Source: Neocallimastix lanati (nom. inval.) (Eukaryota; Neocallimastigomycota; Neocallimastigomycetes; Neocallimastigales; Neocallimastigaceae). From it: DNA of 64,000 nt. Where the stretch lies: assembly GCA_016946835.1 (NCBI GenBank), contig JACVTC010000111.1, positions 165,001 through 229,000 of the forward strand. The letters run 5' to 3'. A program made the position numbers and the translations under genes. Position 1 is the first letter of the stretch. The number at the start of each line of letters is the position of its first letter. The notes beneath the pieces were generated by a model, which saw nothing but the letters and a program-made list of their open reading frames with translations, was not told the origin of the DNA and made no database searches. This document shows, one piece after another, positions 35,978-49,356 of the stretch.

Positions 35978-38471
35978 TTATAATGTTTCTGTTTCAGTTT
36001 CAGAATCAAACTCAGAATCAACTTCAGTTTCAACTTCAGCGTCATAACCAACATCATAACCAACATCATATTCTGAATTTGTTTCATAAGTAGTTGGTTC
36101 AGCAGTTGGAGTTGGTCCAGCAATTGTAGAGGTTGGTTCAAAAAAATTCTCTAATTCTTTAACCTGTTCATACAAACTAGATAAATCATAGGATGATAAG
36201 TCATATCCTTTGAATTCAATATTTTCGTCAACATCATATTTAAAGTTTTCATCAAGATAGACTGGATCACATTCTAAATCATAAGTTTTGCATACATTAC
36301 GATATTTAGCAAGAATCCAGTATTTAATACCGTAAGCATTGTATTGAAGAGTAATAACAGATGTAAATTCTGAATTGGCTTCCCAGTGTTCAAATGTATA
36401 TGGATTAATACCAAGAGTGTTAATTCTACCTGGATAGTTTCCTTCTTCATTTGGAGTATAATCTTTTTGCGCATATGGTCTAATAAATTCTTTCAATTCA
36501 TCAATATGTGGGAAAAGAGTGGCTGGATTAAATACGGTTTCAACAATTTCTTTTATAGCTTGGTTAAAACGTGTTGGATCTTTTAATATTAAGATATCAA
36601 TAAGATGACGTGATTGAGTCCAATCTGAAAATGAATAATTTGGATAATCTAAATTAATTCTTTCTAAACGTTCTGGTAAATCTACATATATAGTACCTAA
36701 ATAGATTCTATCAAGATTAATACCAAAACTATGATCATGATCATAAGTCAAATAAATCCATTTACCATTTGGTTGTTTATATAAATAGAAATTATGTCCT
36801 AATTGAAGATGATCCCAAGCACCTAATAAATATTCAATGGCCATTTCTTTAATGAAATGATCAACTTCAAAAATATCTTCGATATCTTCTGCTGATTTTG
36901 CATTAATGATAGTTTCTATAAAGGATGACCATTCTTCACTTATTTCTGTTGAATCAACAATATCATCATTTTCATTTTCACAATAGTTAAAACTGTCAAT
37001 GCTTAACTGTGCACCAAGACATTTATATAAATGAATTGAATCCTTTTCACCATATACTTGTTCAATCCATGGTAATTTGTAAGCATCTGTTAAAACAAAT
37101 AATCCCATATATTCATCATTAATATATAAAGTAGCATAATTAGCTAAAATACTAGTAAGTCCCATTTTTTTGTGAATATCTGAATTTAATTTTGATCTTA
37201 AAAAGGTAGGTTCAGTTAAATCAGAACGAAGTTTAAATTGAGAACGACCAAATAAATTTTGTTTACCTCTAATTTTTAAATTGAAATTTGGTTTTACAAG
37301 TGAACGAGAATATTGACCACTTAAAGAAAATGTAATTTTATTGAAATTCTTTTCTTCTCTATAGATATATATATATAAATATTTACATATAAGATTAATA
37401 ATTATGAATATATAGTAGTTTAGGATTTTTTTTTTTTTTTTTTTTGGAATATATTAATATTATTTTTTTTTAAAAAAATATAAATATTTACCCTGCAATA
37501 TTAACAGTCAGTGTACCATTTTTAGTTTTAAAATCCATATCACTACTTAAATCTACATAAATTATATATTATTATAAATAAAACATTTTATAATGATATT
37601 AAGAATATCAATAATTATTAATAATTTTTTTACATAAATATATATAAATGTCAATATAATATAAATGTTTATTATACCATCACCTTCAATATTTTTAATT
37701 TCATCAATGCTTTCACTAAGATTATCTTTAGTTAACACTGCGTTTAATTGCTTAACTTCAGTATCTGTATTGTTATTAGCAAGTTCAGTGATAGCTGTAA
37801 TCAAAGATTTAGCATCATTCATAGCAGATTCTTCTTCATTTGAAAGATTAGGATTCATTGCTTCAAACTTTTGAATTAATTCTATATAATTATATTTTCC
37901 TTGCTCCAAAATCTTATTATAAATACTGAAAATATTTCCAAGTGCAAAATCAAAATCAATAAAATTTTTAGCATCTAAATTGAGATCTGCCATAATTTCA
38001 TTGATATTAGGATATCCGTCTTGACCAATATGAAAACCAGAAAATTCTTCTTTAACATTAATATCAGGAAAAGCTTCTGTGAAATTTAAATTAATTGGTG
38101 TGAATATCCATTCAAAGAATGGCTTTGAAGATTCTAATTCAAGAGTAAGGTTTGAAACAGCTGGAGTAAGACCAGGGAATAATGCTTTTTTTTTTAATAA
38201 AGCAAAATCTTCATCAGGTAATGTCACTTTAAAGACTGCAACTTCATTATCTGTTAATTCAAATATTTCTGGACGTTGACCCTTTTCGAAAAACGTGCTT
38301 ATAGCTGTAACTCCTAAAGCATAAACTGAAAATATTTCAAATAATATCATCATGATGATGTTAAATAACATTATTTACTATATTTAACAGGTTTAAAATA
38401 TAAATATAAAAATTATATAAAGTAAATATAAATTTACCACAAAATAGAAAAATAATTGAAAGTTTATTCAT
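35978..38471 (-). CDS. CotH-kinase family secreted protein, copy A (4 exons)
   Basis: Exons on the minus strand: 38471-38438, 38325-37678, 37552-37492 and 37358-35978. They join in frame (2,124 nt, 707 aa). Exon 1 plus the start of exon 2 give a signal peptide, MNKLSIIFLFCVYALGVTA; splicing at TTTTCAG is what produces it. The N-terminal region has FELTDNEVAVFKVTLPDEDF. The CotH domain spans exons 3-4: KPNFNLKIRGKQNLFGRSQF, FLRSKLNSDIHKKMGL, YINDEYMGLFVLTDAYKLPW, NFYLYKQPNGKWIYLTYDHD and then HSFG, the Asp-rich metal/active-site region. The tail is a Pro/Thr linker plus an acidic end (SEFDSETETETL); no dockerin is visible. CotH proteins phosphorylate protein substrates in bacterial spore coats, and anaerobic fungi have many, often secreted; the substrate here is unknown. 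Confidence 0.9.
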
Positions 38472-39408
38472 TTTTATTTTTGTTTGATAATAATATAGAC
38501 TTTTTATATATAAGATTTCGTTTTTTTTTTTTTTTTTTAAATATATTTATATATTTATTATTTATTTAATTTTTTTTTTTGAGTAAAAAAAACACTATGG
38601 CTTTATCCCACTATTTATACTTTTTTTTAATAAAAAAATAATAATAATAATAATAATTAAGAAAATAATGAATTATAATAAAATAAGTTTTTTAATTAAT
38701 TTTTTTTTATTAGTTTTGTAGTTAATTCTTTTTTTTTTTTTTTTTTTTTTTAATTTATATTAAAACTTAACACATTTTTATATATATTTATATATATTAC
38801 AATGAACACAATTTATATGGTTTTTTCCTTTTACCATTTAAAATATTTAATTTAATAATTTAATGTAAAATTTTTTTAAAAAATTTTTTTAATAAACTTT
38901 TTTTCCTATTTTTTTTTTTTTTTTTTTTTGAATTGTTAAATTAAGATTAAATTAAATTTTTATTATAATTCTAATATATCATACATTCAGAGTTACACAA
39001 AGAATAAAATAAATATAAATTTATTGGTATATAACAAAAAATATTTCAAAGTAAATGTAATTGGTTGCTCTATTGAAGTTATAAATCTTCAATATTAAAA
39101 ATTGGAAAGGTCGATGAAAAATTAAATAATAAAGAAAAAATAAAAAAAAATAAAAAAAGAAAGTACTAAAAAAAAAATAATAATAGGGATGAACATATAA
39201 ATAAAATCCATTCATAATTAATAAGTTATTATATAATAAAAATAAAGCATCATTTATTTAGTTTTAAAAATTTTATATTTTATGTAAAATACAAAAAAAA
39301 AAAAAAAAAAAAAAAAAGAAAAAAAATTATAATATATAAATTTGTTAAATTAAAGGTCATCTCTTATTATAAATAAAATTAAATTAAATTTTTTCATATA
39401 AATTTAAA
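38472..39408. other. Duplicated upstream region of CotH copy A
   Basis: AT-rich with T-runs and no gene. Large parts recur upstream of copies B and C, for example TATGGTTTTTTCCTTTTACC at about 38,816 and GTTACACAAAGAATAAAATA at about 38,991. It presumably includes the CotH promoter, but no element can be named. Confidence 0.6.
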
Positions 39409-39454
39409 TTAGCATTTTTCACTTTTAGTTTCACATTTGTTGTGGTTTTCTCTG
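39409..39454 (-). pseudogene. Orphan 3'-exon relic upstream of CotH copy A
   Basis: After a plausible acceptor (ATATTCTTAG) the minus strand reads RENHNKCETKSEKC then TAA. The same end is kept upstream of copies B and C (NKCETKGGKC and NKCETKGEKY). No upstream exons are visible, so this is probably the last exon of a neighbouring gene carried along in the duplication, or chance conservation of the flank. Confidence 0.4.
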
Positions 39455-39459
39455 CTAAG

Positions 39460-39801
39460 AATATCAAAAAAAAAAAAAAAATAAATAAAAAAATAAATAG
39501 ATATAAAAAAAATTAAATATATATATTTTATATTATTTTTATTTTAAATATCATAATTTAAACTAATTCTTTATTTTATTACAAATCTGATTAAAAAAAA
39601 TAATAATAAATATATTACACTTTTTTTTTAAAAAAAAATTTTTGTATAAAGTAATTTTATGATCTTGTATTATAAATTAGAAAAAAAATATAGAATAATA
39701 TAATAATTATATATATATATTTAAAACTAGAAAATAAGTGCTAACATTACTATCATCAAAATTTTAATTATAAATTTTAATGATGTTTTTAATGCTATCA
39801 C

Positions 39802-39832
<31 letters not shown>

Positions 39833-39920
39833 AAAATTTTAATTATAAAATATGAATATATTTTAACAAAATTTATTATTATATATAAAATGTATTTGTT
39901 ATTTGTCTATAATATTAAAA

Positions 39921-39951
<31 letters not shown>

Positions 39952-40110
39952 TTTTAATTATTTTAATCACATAATAAGATTTATTTCTTTAATTCTAACT
40001 AAAATTTATTTATTTATTTTTAATTATTAATAATATAATTAAATTTTAATTGTTATTTGAAAATAATATTTTTTTACTTCATAGTAAAAAAAATTTTTGG
40101 TTAATTTGTT
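39460..40110. other. AT-rich spacer
   Basis: A/T homopolymers and TA runs; no gene. A short inverted repeat around AAAATTTTAATTATAAATTT (39,758-39,845) recurs at about 61,096-61,175 beyond CotH copy C, so the duplicated unit extends to about 39,950. Confidence 0.5.
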
Positions 40111-40185
40111 ATAAATTTAAATAGAAAATATTAAAAAAATATTAAAGATAATAATAATACAATAGAAAATAATAACTAATAATAA

Positions 40186-40331
<146 letters not shown>

Positions 40332-40334
40332 TTG

Positions 40335-40717
40335 ATAACACACCTAAATTTATGATTAATAAATTTTGATGTTGTTTATTTTATTTTTGTTTTTAGGAGT
40401 TACACATTCTCTTTATAATGTAAATATTACAGTGTGAGCATTTTATGTATATAATTATTTATCGTTTGTGGCACATTAGATTCATGTATACTACTCATCA
40501 ATAATTTTTATATACATAATTTTAGGACAGTTATCACTCCTTCTTAATCTTGATTTATTAAAATAAATTAAGATTTGATATTGATAAAACAACTTATGTA
40601 TATTATTATTTTTGGATTAAATTGTGACCTAAATAAATATAATTAAACTATTTATCATTGATGTGCACAAATGGATTTATCAATATTAATAATGATGATA
40701 GGATTTAAATTGTATTA
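40335..40717. other. Unassigned unique sequence between microsatellites
   Basis: Less repetitive than its neighbours (for example GTGTGAGCATTTTATG and GGACAGTTATCACTCC). It could be a fragment of a mobile-element end such as an LTR, but no paired copy was found in the window. Confidence 0.3.
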
Positions 40718-40718
40718 A

Positions 40719-40995
<277 letters not shown>

Positions 40996-41329
40996 TATCG
41001 TAAAAAAATAGTCATCTATCACAATATTAATATTAGAATGAAATATTATTTATTTACTTTTCTTACTTTTATCTTATTAATTTGAATGAATTGTAAAATT
41101 AATAAGGAATTTTTATAAATTAAAATATTATTTAAAATTAATAAGGATTTTTATAAATTAATCATCTTATTACTTTAATTAATAAGGATTATTAAAATAA
41201 AATCTAATTGACTTCTTATTAAAATCGAGTATAATAATATTTTATTATCGTAATTCGTACCATTAATTCCTTGGAATTTACCAACATCAGACCAATATGA
41301 TTCAATAACATCTTTGAATAAAGTGATAT

Positions 41330-44300
41330 TCTTTTACCTAATTTTCTTGTAGAACACCAGTGATTTTTTGAGACCAAGAATAACGTGTCATGGAAGGGAT
41401 ATAATTTATGAGATCTTTAATGATACATTTTTTAATTTCTCCATTTACAAAAGCATTTTATTTGAAGAGAAGCACAAAAGCCATCAATTGGAAATACTTG
41501 AAGATTACGATATAAGGCATAAACACTAACCGTTGAGTTCCTTTTGAAATAACTCTTATATTTTTTCTTCTTGTCAATATTAAGATAATTTTCCTTGTTC
41601 GAGGAGTCAGAATCAATACACCGCAACAATGAAGTGTTAATTAAAGATTGCACAATCTTAGAATTGCTTTTGTTTGAACCCAAGAGTGGAGCAAAATACA
41701 ATGCTTTGCTAATAATATATAATTGAATAATAAATCTTTTGAAAGTTAATGGAACTTTATGATTGAATAAAAAACTAGAAAAGGAAAATAAGGATTTTCT
41801 AACTTTTATATTCAATATAAGTGATAAGAGGCTCAAAGAAAAGACCATTACTGAAGGGGATACCTAAGTAAATATACACAAATTCTTTAGGGATAGAATA
41901 CATACCAAGGTGAAAGGTAGGTTCTTCATAACCAGGATATGAAACAAAATTTAAGGGTTTAATAACCATTGTAGTACATTTATTGATACCAAAAGACATT
42001 TCATTTTTATTAGCCCAACGAAAATTAAGATGAAGTAGAGCCTTCATTTTTCTTTCGTTAGGCGCTCTAAGAACAAAATCACCAGCAAAAAATACCACCA
42101 CAACATTTTTTATTACCAATACTAACACTATATATATCAGAATTGTTTAAAATATCATTAATGAATAAATTAAACAAAGTTGATGGTAATTGACAACCTT
42201 GTCTAACACCACGATGAATAGGAAATTTATCTGATAACATATCAAGGTAACGAGTTCTTGCTTTAGAGGTTAAGATAGAGCTTAGAAATGAAATCGAAAC
42301 ATTTGTCACGGATACCAAGGTGAAAGATTTGTGTAAGAATGTTGAAAATTGGAACAGAGTCGTAGAGATTGATACATTCTTTATGATTGCGAAAAACAAA
42401 CTGTTCAGGTCTAATAAAATTATGTTCAAAAGCATATTTAGAGATTCTATCTGTGACTATTTTTGTTGGAATTTTAAGACCGACATTGATAAGAGAGATA
42501 CCTCTATAATTATTACAATTAAAAAGATTGCCTATCTTTGGAATAGAAACAATAGATGCAGAGTTCCATTCATTAGGAAAAGAGTCTTCCCAAATTTTGT
42601 TGAAAATAATTTCAAGGCATTTACCAGCAGAAGGAAATCTTTCTTCTAGATCATGATTACAGAAGAAAACTTTATAAAATTCAATAGGAATACCATCAGG
42701 TCCAGGAGCTTTGTTACGCTTCATAGAAAGTACTGTATTTCTTATATCAGAGAGAGAAAAAGGAACATTTATATTCCAGGTATTTGGATTACGAGGATTA
42801 TTGAGGAAAATATTTACCTAATAGTCTTGGTCTAAGCTATAAATAGTAGAATCAGACGCTAAGTCCTTGTTATGTTCAGCCCAAGGTTTAAGTTGATCAT
42901 TGGGATCAAATGGATCCTGACCAGATTTAGACTTAACAAGATGAAGAGTAGAAGCTGAATATACAGGTTTAAATATCTAAATAAGCATCCATCAAAGGGC
43001 AATATGAGAATGGTTTAGTATTTTCATATGCTAAATATTTGGTAACTGAAATCTTCTTTATATATTCAGGGCCGTGGAAAGCAGGGCTTATAAATTTGGA
43101 GGGAATAAAAGCTTTAATTTATTTACTAACACTGATATAAGTATTAATAAATTCTTTAATCATATCATTTGCTGATGTTTCATCAAATATGGATTCCTAT
43201 TGCATGATAAGAAGATAGGATAATGATCAGAAATTTCATTTGCAAAAGAATACGCAGAAGATAAGTGTACATGAGGAATCATAGCTTTATTGAGATAATA
43301 TAGTCGATGCAAGAAGATTTGGAACCTTTAGAAAAAGTAATATTACTACCAGTAAGATTAGCAACAGTCCAGTCAGGGAAATGTTTGATAATATACTTCT
43401 TAATTTTATCAAAGGACATATTAAAATCACCTAAAAGAACAACAGTCGAATTTTCCTTAATATGACTACTTAACCATTTTTCCATTTAAAGAAAACATTT
43501 AAACGAGCTTCAGGCCATCCATATTGAGGAAAGTAGATATTGCTAATAGAACATTTTTGGTTCCAAAATGACGTCAAACTAACTGATATAATGTAATTGT
43601 AGTTGGCATTTTCAACAGTATAAGAACAATAATTATGAACACCGATATATAAACCTCTCATTCTAGGGATTTAGAAATTAGCACGAAGAAAAACAGAATT
43701 GTAACGATAAATAGAGGGAGAGTTCCCTATAGAGAGGAACTTACTATTATCAGTTTCCTGAAGGCATATACATACAGGTTTAAATACTGAATTTAAATAC
43801 ATAACACTGTCTCTCTTTTCAGAATTCCAACTATTTATATTCCAGCTAGAGCATATATTGAAAAAAGAAGAGTTAGAGTGAAGATGACATGAATAGAAAT
43901 TTCTGGAAATACCGAAAAAGGATTTAATTTTTCTCTTGATTTTTTTAATCGGATTTACAGTCATTAGAATTAGAATAACCTTTACATTCTTTATAGTTAA
44001 TTTTAACAATGGAATGAAGATCATCATTTAACAAATCATAGAATTATTTAAAGGTATTACTAATGAGAGCATTTATTTTAATAATAAAATAAGAACCATA
44101 TAATGGTGAAAATTTTCTAACTATTGAAAAGATGATATTAAAAAAAAAACTTGTTAAATTATTGATACAATTGTAAAGTTTTTTTACTGACCAATTTTTG
44201 AGTTTATAAATGAACATTATGTAGAATTTGTTGAATATACATCCGTAATGGCGAATGCCACGGTGAAAGTTTGAATTATATAGAGTTGAGTTTATAGTAC

Positions 44301-44340
44301 AAAATAATTATAAGATATTCAAAATAATAACACTGTAGAA
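41330..44340 (-). pseudogene. Decayed LINE (non-LTR retrotransposon), endonuclease plus reverse transcriptase
   Basis: Read from 44,340 downward. A conserved lead-in (RHYGCIFNKFYIMFIYKLKN) at about 44,230 is followed by an APE-type endonuclease: ICSSWNINSWNSEKRD, then CLQETDNSKF near 43,760, VVLLGDFNMSFD near 43,435 and SSCIDYI near 43,300. The RT begins with NKAPGPDGIPIEFY near 42,710 and NNYRGISL near 42,505. The FLDLKKAYDS segment is missing, since ECINLY joins directly to DSVPIFNIL. GVRQGCQLPSTLFN follows at about 42,200. The catalytic motif reads FAGD instead of FADD (GGT for GAT at 42,081-42,083). The C-terminal domain ends near 41,350. Many frameshifts; certainly dead. Confidence 0.9.
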
Positions 44341-44745
44341 TTTAAAGTATAAATTTGTGATAATTGTAACTAAAAAATAAGCTGAGGAATTAGATAATTA
44401 TAGATAAGTTTGTTCTTAATATTTTGTTTTTTTGTTTTTTTTGTATAACATAACATTGAAGTTTGACTATTGTTGAGAATAATAAATCAAATTTTGTAGT
44501 AGTATTAGAATATTAAACTGGAAATATTTTAAAGTAAGAATTCATATAAAGTAAAGAATAAAGATAATAAAATTAAGAAAAACTAAAGAAAAGGGTATAA
44601 AATTTAATATTAAATGGGAAAAATAAAACTATTGATATACGAATAAGCAAAAAATGACATAATTGATAAAAACAAAAAGCAAAAAAACAATCGAAAAAGG
44701 AAAAGAAAAAAAAAATTATTAATCAAATGAAGAAGAAAGAAAAAT
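44341..44745. other. Spacer upstream of the LINE relic
   Basis: AT-rich with A-runs; no gene seen. It may include remnants of the LINE 5' region. Confidence 0.4.
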
Positions 44746-44747
44746 GA

Positions 44748-45075
44748 AGAAGGAAAGAACACCTACATTAAATAAATCATATTTTGAGAGGAAAACAGAT
44801 TTTGATAATGAAAATGATAGTCGTAAGGGAAATAAGATTAATAATATTAATACAATAATTCCAAAGACTTCTGAAGAAGCTATGAATTCAGAAAATAAGG
44901 ATAAATGTAATGTTTAATTACATTGTACATTATACTACATTAGTATCCTGAAGTGTATTGTTTTATGTTACCAATAATGTTAGACTATTATAGAAAAATG
45001 ATTATAAGTAACTATACAATGACGTATTCTTTAAATAAAGAGGTCTTTCTTAATGTAAAAAGCAATAAATTTAAT
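44748..45075 (+). repeat. Duplicated coding-like segment 3' of CotH copy B
   Basis: A short frame starting MKKERTPTLNKSYFERKTDF runs to a stop at 44,918. DNA from GTCGTAAGGGAAATAA (44,819) to AAAAGCAATAAA (45,067) matches 56,768-57,028, including the peptide IPKTSEEA(M/I)NS. In the second copy the frame continues further (NYIVHYTTLISCSVLLNITN). It is a fragment of an unknown repeat or gene duplicated together with CotH; function unknown. Confidence 0.55.
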
Positions 45076-45149
45076 ATATAAATAAACACTAAATAAAATA
45101 CAAATAACATTTCTCATCTTAAGTGCTTGTATTTAACAATTTTTATTAT

Positions 45150-45366
45150 ACATATATATATATATATATTTATTTATATTTATTTATCTCTAAATTATTT
45201 TTTATTTTTACTATATATTTATTTATCTCTAAATTATTTTTATTTTTACTATATGTATATTTATTTATCTCTAAATTACTTTTTATTTATACTATATATT
45301 TTTTTATTTCTAAATTATTTTTTATTTTTACTATACATATATTTATTTATTTTTTTGGTTATTTTC

Positions 45367-45409
<43 letters not shown>

Positions 45410-45560
45410 TTTTTGGTTATTTAAATTTAAATTTAAATTTATATTTTTATTTTGATTCTTATTTTATTGTTATTATATATATATATATAATTTTTTTTTT
45501 ATATTTTTATTTTTATACCCACAGAAGAAAAATTATTATTTAATTTAAAAATAAAATAAT
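45150..45560. repeat. T-rich minisatellite at the 3' side of CotH copy B
   Basis: At least four imperfect units of TTTATTTATCTCTAAATTAT followed by TTTTTATTTTTACTATATA. A poly-T block (45,370-45,407) and the conserved stretch ending just downstream of the CotH stop follow. Confidence 0.8.
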
Positions 45561-45600
45561 TTTTCTATTTTTATTATTTTAATTTTTACTTTTTTTATTT

Positions 45601-48080
45601 TTATAATGTTTCTGTTTCAGTTTCAGAATCAAACTCAGAATCAACTTCAGTTTCAACTTCAGCGTCATAACCAACATCATAACCAACATCATATTCTGAA
45701 TTTGTTTCATAAGAAGTTGGTTCAGCAGTTGGAGTTGGTCCAGCAATTGTAGAGGTTGGTTCAAGAGAGTTCTCCGTTCTTTGATACTGTTCATACAAAC
45801 TAGATAAATCATAGGATGATAAATCATATCCTTTGAATTCAATATTTTCGTCAACATCATATTTAAAGTTTTCATCAAGATAGACTGGATCACATTCTAA
45901 ATCATAAGTTTTGCATACATTACGATATTTAGCAAGAATCCAGTATTTAATACCGTAAGCATTGTATTGAAGAGTAATAACAGATGTAAATTCTGAATTG
46001 GCTTCCCAGTGTTCAAATGTATATGGATTAATACCAAGAGTGTTAATTCTACCTGGATAGTTTCCTTCTTCATTTGGAGTATAATCTTTTTGCGCATATG
46101 GTCTAATAAATTTTTTCAATTCATCAATATGTGGGAAAAGAGTGGCTGGATTAAATACGGTTTCAACAATTTCTTTTATAGCTTGATTAAAACGTGTTGG
46201 ATCTTTTAATATTAAGATATCAATAAGATGACGTGATTGAGTCCAATCTGAAAATGAATAATTTGGATAATCTAAATTAATTCTTTCTAAACGTTCTGGT
46301 AAATCTACATATATAATACCTAAAAAGATTCTATCAAGATTAATACCAAAACTATGATCATGATCATAAGTCAAATAAATCCATTTACCATTTGGTTGCT
46401 TATATAAATAGAAATTATGTCCTAATTGAAGATGATCCCAAGCACCTAATAAATATTCAATGGCCATTTCTTTAATGAAATGATCAACTTCAAAAATATC
46501 TTCGATATCTTCTGCTGATTTTGCATTAATGATAGTTTCTATAAAGGATGACCATTCTTCACTTATTTCTGTTGGATCAACAATATCATCATTTTCATTT
46601 TCACAATTGTTAATATTGTCATTGCTTAAATGTGCACCAAGACATTTATATAAATGAATTGAATCCTTTTCACCATATACTTGTTCAATCCATGGTAATT
46701 TGTAAGCATCTGTTAAAACAAATAATCCCATATATTCATCATTAATATATAAAGTAGCATAATTAGCTAAAATACTAGTAAGTCCCATTTTTTTGTGAAT
46801 ATCTGAATTTAATTTTGATCTTAAAAAGGTAGGTTCAGTTAAATCAGAACGAAGTTTAAATTGAGAACGACCAAATAAATTTTGTTTACCTCTAATTTTT
46901 AAATTGAAATTTGGTTTTACAAGTGAACGAGAATATTGACCACTTAAAGAAAATGTAATTTTATTGAAATTCTTTTCTTCTCTATAGATATATATATAAA
47001 TATTTACATATAAGATTAATAATTATGAATATATAGTAGTTTAGGATTTTTTTTTTTTTTTTTGGAATATATTAATATTATTTTTTTTTAAAAAAACATA
47101 AATATTTACCCTGCAATATTAACAGTCAGTGTACCATTTTTAGTTTTAAAATCCATATCACTACTTAAATCTACATAAATTATATATTATTATAAATAAA
47201 ACATTTTATAATGATATTAAGAATATCAATAATTATTAATAATTTTTTTACATAAATATATATAAATGTCAATATAATATAAATGTTTATTATACCATCA
47301 CCTTCAATATTTTTAATTTCATCAATGTTTTCACTAAGATTATCTTTAGTTAACACAGTGTTTAATTGCTTAACTTCAGTATCTGTATTGTTATTAGCAA
47401 GTTCAGTGATAGCTGTAACCAAAGATTTAGCATCACTCATAGCAGATTCTTCTTCATTTGAAAGATTAGGATTCATTGCTTCCAACTTTTGAAATAATTC
47501 AATATAATTATATTTTCCTTGCATCAAAATATTAATAAATATATTTTCATGTGCAAAATCAAAATCAATATAATTTTTAGCATCTAAATTGAGATCTGCC
47601 ATAATTTCATTAACATTAGGATATCCATCTTGACCAATATGAAAACCAGAAAATTCTTCTTTAACATTAATATCAGGAAAAGCTTCTGTGAAATTTAAAT
47701 TAATTGATTTGAATATCGTTTCACATAATGGCTTTAAATTTTCTAATTCAAGAGTAAGGTTTGAAACAGCTGGAGTAAGACCAGGGAATAATGCTTTTTT
47801 TTTTAATAAAGCAAAGTCTTTATCAGGTAATGTTACTTTAAAGACTGCAACTTCATTATCTGTTAATTCAAATATTTCTGGACGTTGACCCTTTTCGAAA
47901 AATGTGCTTATAGCTGTAACTCCTAAAGCATAAACTGAAAATATTTCAAATAATACCATCATGATGATGTTAAATAACATTATTTACTATATTTAACAGG
48001 TTTAAAAAATAAATATAAAAATTATATAAAGAAAATATAAGTTTACCACAAAATAAAAAAATAATAGAAAATTTATTCAT
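45601..48080 (-). CDS. CotH-kinase family secreted protein, copy B (4 exons)
   Basis: Exons 48080-48047, 47934-47296, 47170-47110 and 46981-45601 (minus) join to 2,115 nt, 704 aa, with the same phases as copy A. The signal peptide is MNKFSIIFLFCVYALGVTA. The CotH core, including YDHDHSFG, is intact and nearly identical to copy A. Differences cluster in a few patches: ELENLKPLCETIFKSINL in exon 2, a three-residue shorter segment (HENIFINILMQGKYNY) and LGAHLSNDNINNCENENDD in exon 4. The linker reads YQRTENSLEPTS instead of VKELENFFEPTS. The acidic end SETETETL is kept. No inactivating change was seen. Confidence 0.9.
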
Positions 48081-48882
48081 TTTTGTTTTTGTTTGATAAT
48101 AATATAGACTTTTTGTATATATAATTTCGCTTTTTTTTTTTTCTAAATATATTTATATATTTAATATTTAATTTTTTTTTTTTTTGAAAAAAAAAATACA
48201 AATTATGGTTTTATTCCACTATTTATACTTTTTTTTTTTTAATAAAAAATAATAATAAAAAAAATAATGAATTATTATAAAGTAAGTTTTTAATTATTTT
48301 TTTTTATTAGTTTTGTAATTAATTTCTTCTTTTTTTTTTTTTATTTAAATTTAGAACTTTACAAATTTTATATATATTTATATATATTACATTGAACACA
48401 ATTAATTTATATGGTTTTTTCCTTTTACCATTTAAAATATTTAATTTAATAATTTAATATAAAATTTTTTTAAAAAATTTTTTTTTAATAAACTTTTTTT
48501 CCTATTTTTTTTTTTTTTTTTTTTTTTTTTTGAATTGTTAAATTAAGATTAAATTAAATTTTTATTATAATTCTAACATATCATACATTCAGAGTTACAC
48601 AAAGAATAAAATAAATATAAATTCATTGGTATATAACAAAAAATATTTCAAAGTAAATGTAATTGGTTGCTCTATTGAAGTTATAAATCTTCAATATTAA
48701 AAATTGGAAAGGTCGATGAAAAATTAAACAACAAATAAAAAAAAATAAAAAAAGAAAGTACTAAAAAAAAAATAATAATAGGGATGAATATATAAAATCC
48801 ATTCATAATTAATAAGTTATTATATAAAATAAATAAAGCATCATTTATTTAGTTTTAAAAATTTTATATTTTATGTAAAATA

Positions 48883-48917
<35 letters not shown>

Positions 48918-49000
48918 ATTATAATATATAAATTTGTTAATTTAAAGGTCATCTCTTATTATAAATAAAATTAATTTAATTTTTTTCATATAAATTTAAA
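48081..49000. other. Duplicated upstream region of CotH copy B
   Basis: Closely matches 38,472-39,408 apart from indels in T- and A-runs and the copy-specific loss of short stretches. No gene. Confidence 0.65.
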
Positions 49001-49046
49001 TTAGCATTTTCCCCCTTTAGTTTCACATTTGTTGTGGTTTTCTCTG
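49001..49046 (-). pseudogene. Orphan 3'-exon relic upstream of CotH copy B
   Basis: The minus strand reads RENHNKCETKGGKC then TAA after the acceptor ATATTCTTAG, parallel to 39,409-39,454. Confidence 0.4.
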
Positions 49047-49356
49047 CTAAGAATATCAAAAAAAAAATAATAATAAATAAATATATAAATAAAAAGATAT
49101 AAAAAAAATTAAATATATATATTTTATATTATTTTTATTTTAAATATGATAATTTAAACTAATTCTTTATTTTATTAAAAATCTGATTAAAAAAAATAAT
49201 AATAAATATATTACACTTTTTTTTTAAAAAAAATTTTTTTATAAAGTATTTTTATGATATTGAATTATATATTAGAAAAAAATATATAGAATAATATATA
49301 ATAATTATTATATAGAATAATATAAAAACTATATATATATTTAAAATTGGAAAAGA

